Shown piece after piece: positions 61,131-64,000 of a stretch of DNA of 64,000 nucleotides. The stretch covers positions 8,375,967-8,439,966 of the forward strand of contig JAQFVV010012416.1 of assembly GCA_028023455.1 (NCBI GenBank), given 5' to 3'. The notes beneath the pieces are model-generated. The model had not been told where the DNA came from, ran no database searches, and was given only the letters and a program-made list of their open reading frames with translations. The DNA is from Epiperipatus broadwayi (Eukaryota; Onychophora; Udeonychophora; Euonychophora; Peripatidae). The position numbers were made by a program, and so were the translations under genes. Each line of letters starts with the position of its first letter. Position 1 is the first letter of the stretch.

Positions 61131-61410
61131 GCAAAGAAGTATATTTATTTCCTTGAATGTTTTATTGCGAATCCGTTAATAACATCGCTGTAATTTATGC
61201 CTTTTTTTGCGAATTCTGATTCAATAGTTAAAACTGTTAATGAAGAGAATCGTTCTTGATCTAAGCTGAGTTCACTTAACATGATCAAAACATTGAGAAA
61301 TATTTAAGCACATACATCACCGCACAAACACTGTTTTTACAATTGTATTTTTTCGACATGATGGGGTCTTCAAATTACAGAATTTTGGCAGGAAAAAAAA
61401 TAAAACATTT
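61131..61410. other. AT-rich DNA, nothing recognised
   Basis: No gene or repeat family recognised. Confidence 0.3.
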
Positions 61411-61413
61411 AAT

Positions 61414-61515
61414 TTTTGATTTGCGCAGGAAGCGTAGATCATGCAAGCGCGGAGCCTTGATATATGTGGGGCCTAGTGCGGTCTCACCGATCGCACCATC
61501 CTCGAGCCGGTTATG
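61414..61515. other. GC-rich island of unknown origin
   Basis: About 100 bp with many CpG (GCGCAGGAAGCGTAGATC, GGGGCCTAGTGCGGTCTC, CGATCGCACCATCCTCGAGC) inside very AT-rich DNA. The minus strand is open across it (LEDGAIGETALGPTYIKAPR). It could be a small insertion, an RNA-gene relic or part of a repeat; I cannot assign it. Confidence 0.35.
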
Positions 61516-63676
61516 ATTAATCAGCTTCCTTAGATTTATTTTAAACCTTAGAGTCTTAGACAAAAAACAACTTTATCAACACAAGCATCATACCATTAAA
61601 AAAACTTCAGCAAAAATAAATTTCGACTTAGTAACAATCACACACCAACTTATCTTGCTACACAAAACAACTTTTAGTCTTAGGTCTGGCTTCAGAAAGA
61701 CATTCTGCGTGCTCGTGAAATAATAAGTTACTTTTTACGTTCAGATCATTTTATACCTCACTGACTGTCTTAATATAAATTAACACCTGTTGTTTTAACT
61801 TCTAACTCTGTAATTATTATAAATAAATACATTTTTAACCTTAAGAAAAAAGGAAAAGATTACAACCTAAAAGTAGCAATTTGTAAGGATTGAAATACTC
61901 TACTGTATTTCAAAATAACGAATCTTTATTTAATTACGGCTCCGATTTTATTTTTAACTACGATGTATTGTTGCCAATTTAAATCTTCTGCATTCGGCAG
62001 ACAAAAGTCGTAATTGAGATTTTTATTAATAAGCATACTTTTAAATTACCAAAGTCACCAGAGACAGAACTTTTTTTTTTTTTCACTGAAACGGTAACTA
62101 CCGTAGAAATTGTAATGAGTCTCAGCTAATATACAACAATAATGTGGAGTAATTTCTTTCAATCGCAGCAGGAGATCGATTCATCCCCTGCGATGTAAGT
62201 AGCTAATCCCGGAAACAAAATTATAAAAGACTGGAATTCTAATGAATGTTATTGAACTTATTTTGATCTAAATTAAATGTAATTTTTTTTCTTAAATAAA
62301 TAGGAAAATTAAAAATATCTGCTGCAAGGACTAATTTTTCCGTAAATAATTTTTACATCTGCACATGCATTTCGACATTTCGATGAATCTATTTATTGCA
62401 TCTATTTTGTATACGACTGAATCTATCATCTTGTTTTTGTTTTTTTGCAATTTTAAAAACAAGGGGGGGGGGGAGGAGTTAATGGAATAAATTTATAAAA
62501 CCACTATGTGAGTTAATCTTTTTTTTTTTTTTTTACTGGTAGTAATTTAATTTCAGAGCTATTGTCTTTCTTTCTCTCCAACAATGTGTGCGTGCGTGTG
62601 TATAGATGTGCCTTTCAATTTTTATTATAACAAAATAGTTTAATAGTAATGTATTGTGTTTAAATTCTTATTTTGAATTCCAAAATTTGCAATACTGTAT
62701 TTCAAAACGAAAAAAATCCTACAACCACTTGCCTCTTTGATCGTTACAATAAGTAATTAATATAAAATAAATGCCGTCTTTTGAGAATGTTAGATTATGT
62801 TTTGTAAGTATTAATTTTGTAAATATAAAATTCAAAGGCCGGTCGTAGCTCGTTTCACTAGCTTGGTTTTTGAGACGGCTAAAACTAAATTACTGCCAGT
62901 TATTTGCGAGATAAACAAAAAATATTACTATTTGTATTTAATTAAAAAAGAAATGATAAGACATTATATAAGATTAATTAATATTTAGATGAATGATTAC
63001 ATAACGATATCGTATCATGTTTATAAAAGACAAGTGAATCAAATTAAGGGAGAAATTTATAGTTAAAGTTTACTTAAGGATGGATCACAAATGTCATTGT
63101 CTATAGACATATACCAAGATTCATGCGTTACGTAATGGTTTGAATTTTAAATTTATAAGAAAAATAATGATGAGGAAAAAAAAATCCGGAGACTTACTAA
63201 AATAATAATAATAATGGTAACATGTGTAAATTTTCTGTATCCATTTCCTAATTTTTAGAGAAAGATATTTATAAGTATACAAACATTTCATGGGTTTTTT
63301 AAAAGATATAGTTGTAAACCCATCAAGTTTATAATCATAGGTTTTTTGTTCTCTGAAAGGGCCTGATTGCGGGTTGTTGTTTTTTTCAACATTGGAAAAA
63401 TTATTTCTGAAAAGTACTGGCCATAGTTTATATGATAACTTTAAAGCATTAATCTTTCTCATAGTGCACTTTTAATTATACTCTTATTTGAATACATTTT
63501 CCAAACTACACATCCAAATATATATATATATTTCTATGTTCTTTAATTTCTACATTTATATATTCAAATATCATGCACACATTTATTTTTATGAATATTT
63601 CCAATATATATAATTGGCACACATTTATTTCCAAATTGCTCCAATACTTATATAATTTATTTTAATTTATTTATAG
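61516..63676. other. AT-rich DNA, nothing firm
   Basis: No coding exon accepted. A short palindrome ATCGCAGCAGG-n12-CCCCTGCGAT lies at 62162-62195; poly-T, poly-G (62463-62473) and GT runs occur. 62840-62875 has GTCGTAGCTCG, faintly tRNA-like. Confidence 0.35.
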
Positions 63677-63756
63677 AATTGGGCTTATCTACATTGGTAT
63701 GCATCATAATTTTCGGTGCTCATTTAGTACGCGATCTCCGCCATTTTGAATTTTAA
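63677..63756 (+). CDS. Candidate 3'-terminal coding exon of a membrane protein
   Basis: After an acceptor-like TTTATTTATAG (AG at 63675-63676), one frame stays open for 25 codons to TAA (63754-63756): LGLSTLVCIIIFGAHLVRDL and then RHFEF. It combines a hydrophobic helix with a basic cytosolic-like tail, and it is richer in G+C and CpG than its flanks. The exon begins two bases into a codon, so it needs a preceding exon ending in phase 1. It may belong to the gene whose first exons are at 36391 and 39207, since the strand agrees, but at least one intermediate exon would be missing. Family not recognised. Confidence 0.35.
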
Positions 63757-64000
63757 AAAATTATCAAATTTTATTGGAAGTTGTATCACATATTGACAAT
63801 GAAATATGAATGAAATTATATAATAGGTCCAACATTATTCAACTATAATATTATCTCCCGATTGCAATTTCAGTATTTAATATTAATTCTATAATAAAAT
63901 TATTAAAATTGACGAAATGTTGGTATATGATTTAAATGTGTGTGGGTGTTTTGAAGATATACAATTTTAATATGAATCCATCTAATAGCATGATAAGGAT
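63757..64000. other. Possible 3'UTR
   Basis: AT-rich; AATAAAAT at about 63891 could act as a polyadenylation signal for the exon ending at 63756. Confidence 0.25.

Overview
The window looks like nuclear DNA from an invertebrate animal. It is very AT-rich, roughly three quarters A+T by eye. It carries spliced-looking protein exons, 5'-truncated LINEs, tRNA-derived SINEs, Penelope-like (PLE) remnants and long GATA and AAT microsatellites, and no bacterial gene organisation. I cannot name the species.

Host genes are sparse. The best candidate is the 5' end of a plus-strand gene: a 17-codon first coding exon (36391-36441, GT donor) joins in frame to a 90-codon exon (39207-39476, AG acceptor, GT donor), separated by a 2.8 kb intron full of repeats. 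Two further short pieces look like 3'-terminal coding exons of membrane proteins, one at the left edge (2-61) and one at the right edge (63677-63756). The right one could be the last exon of the 36391 gene, but no linking exons were found.

Most recognisable content is mobile DNA. Six or seven RTE-type LINE copies end in (ATG/TGATGA)-type tails: 2172-5436, 20590-20745, 22934-25667, 32005-33018, 37183-38175, 51118-52240 and 56813-57240. All are broken. A different LINE (52770-55813, L1/Tx1-like RT with YMDD and a C-terminal zinc knuckle) sits between two AAT tracts. PLE remnants with GIY-YIG coding lie at 33600-34090, 44640-45130 and 25960-26215. A gag-like coiled-coil remnant lies at 34380-35340. 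Small SINEs derive from tRNA-Gly(UCC) or a relative of it.

The most interesting content is a set of inverted-repeat elements, several of which encode hammerhead self-cleaving ribozymes that can be folded by eye. Family 1 (11553, 41331, 41796, 49443, with truncated copies near 50100 and at 60984) and family 2 (59413, 59927, 45341, 46079) both have type I hammerheads with a bipartite stem I, a short stem II and a palindromic stem III. Where they occur as inverted pairs the ribozymes always point outward. This resembles the published retrozymes and PLE terminal repeats. A third hammerhead-like relic lies downstream of the PLE GIY-YIG remnant at 33620. Other inverted structures include a 3.9 kb palindrome (26852-30733) with two divergence strata, a 1.3 kb pair around an ORF-like loop (42893-44194), and smaller hairpins.

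Layout: 1-2080 gene end and a TIR-bounded element; 2170-5440 RTE with inverted 5' end; 5440-17000 mostly featureless AT-rich DNA with SINEs and one ribozyme element; 17000-22000 SINEs and a hairpin; 22127-25670 GATA array and RTE; 25960-31340 PLE relic, giant palindrome and GATA array; 32000-35700 RTE, PLE and gag relics; 36390-39480 host exons; 40340-50240 SINEs and inverted/ribozyme elements; 51118-57240 LINEs and the AAT array; 59305-61515 ribozyme elements and a GC-rich island; 63677 terminal exon.
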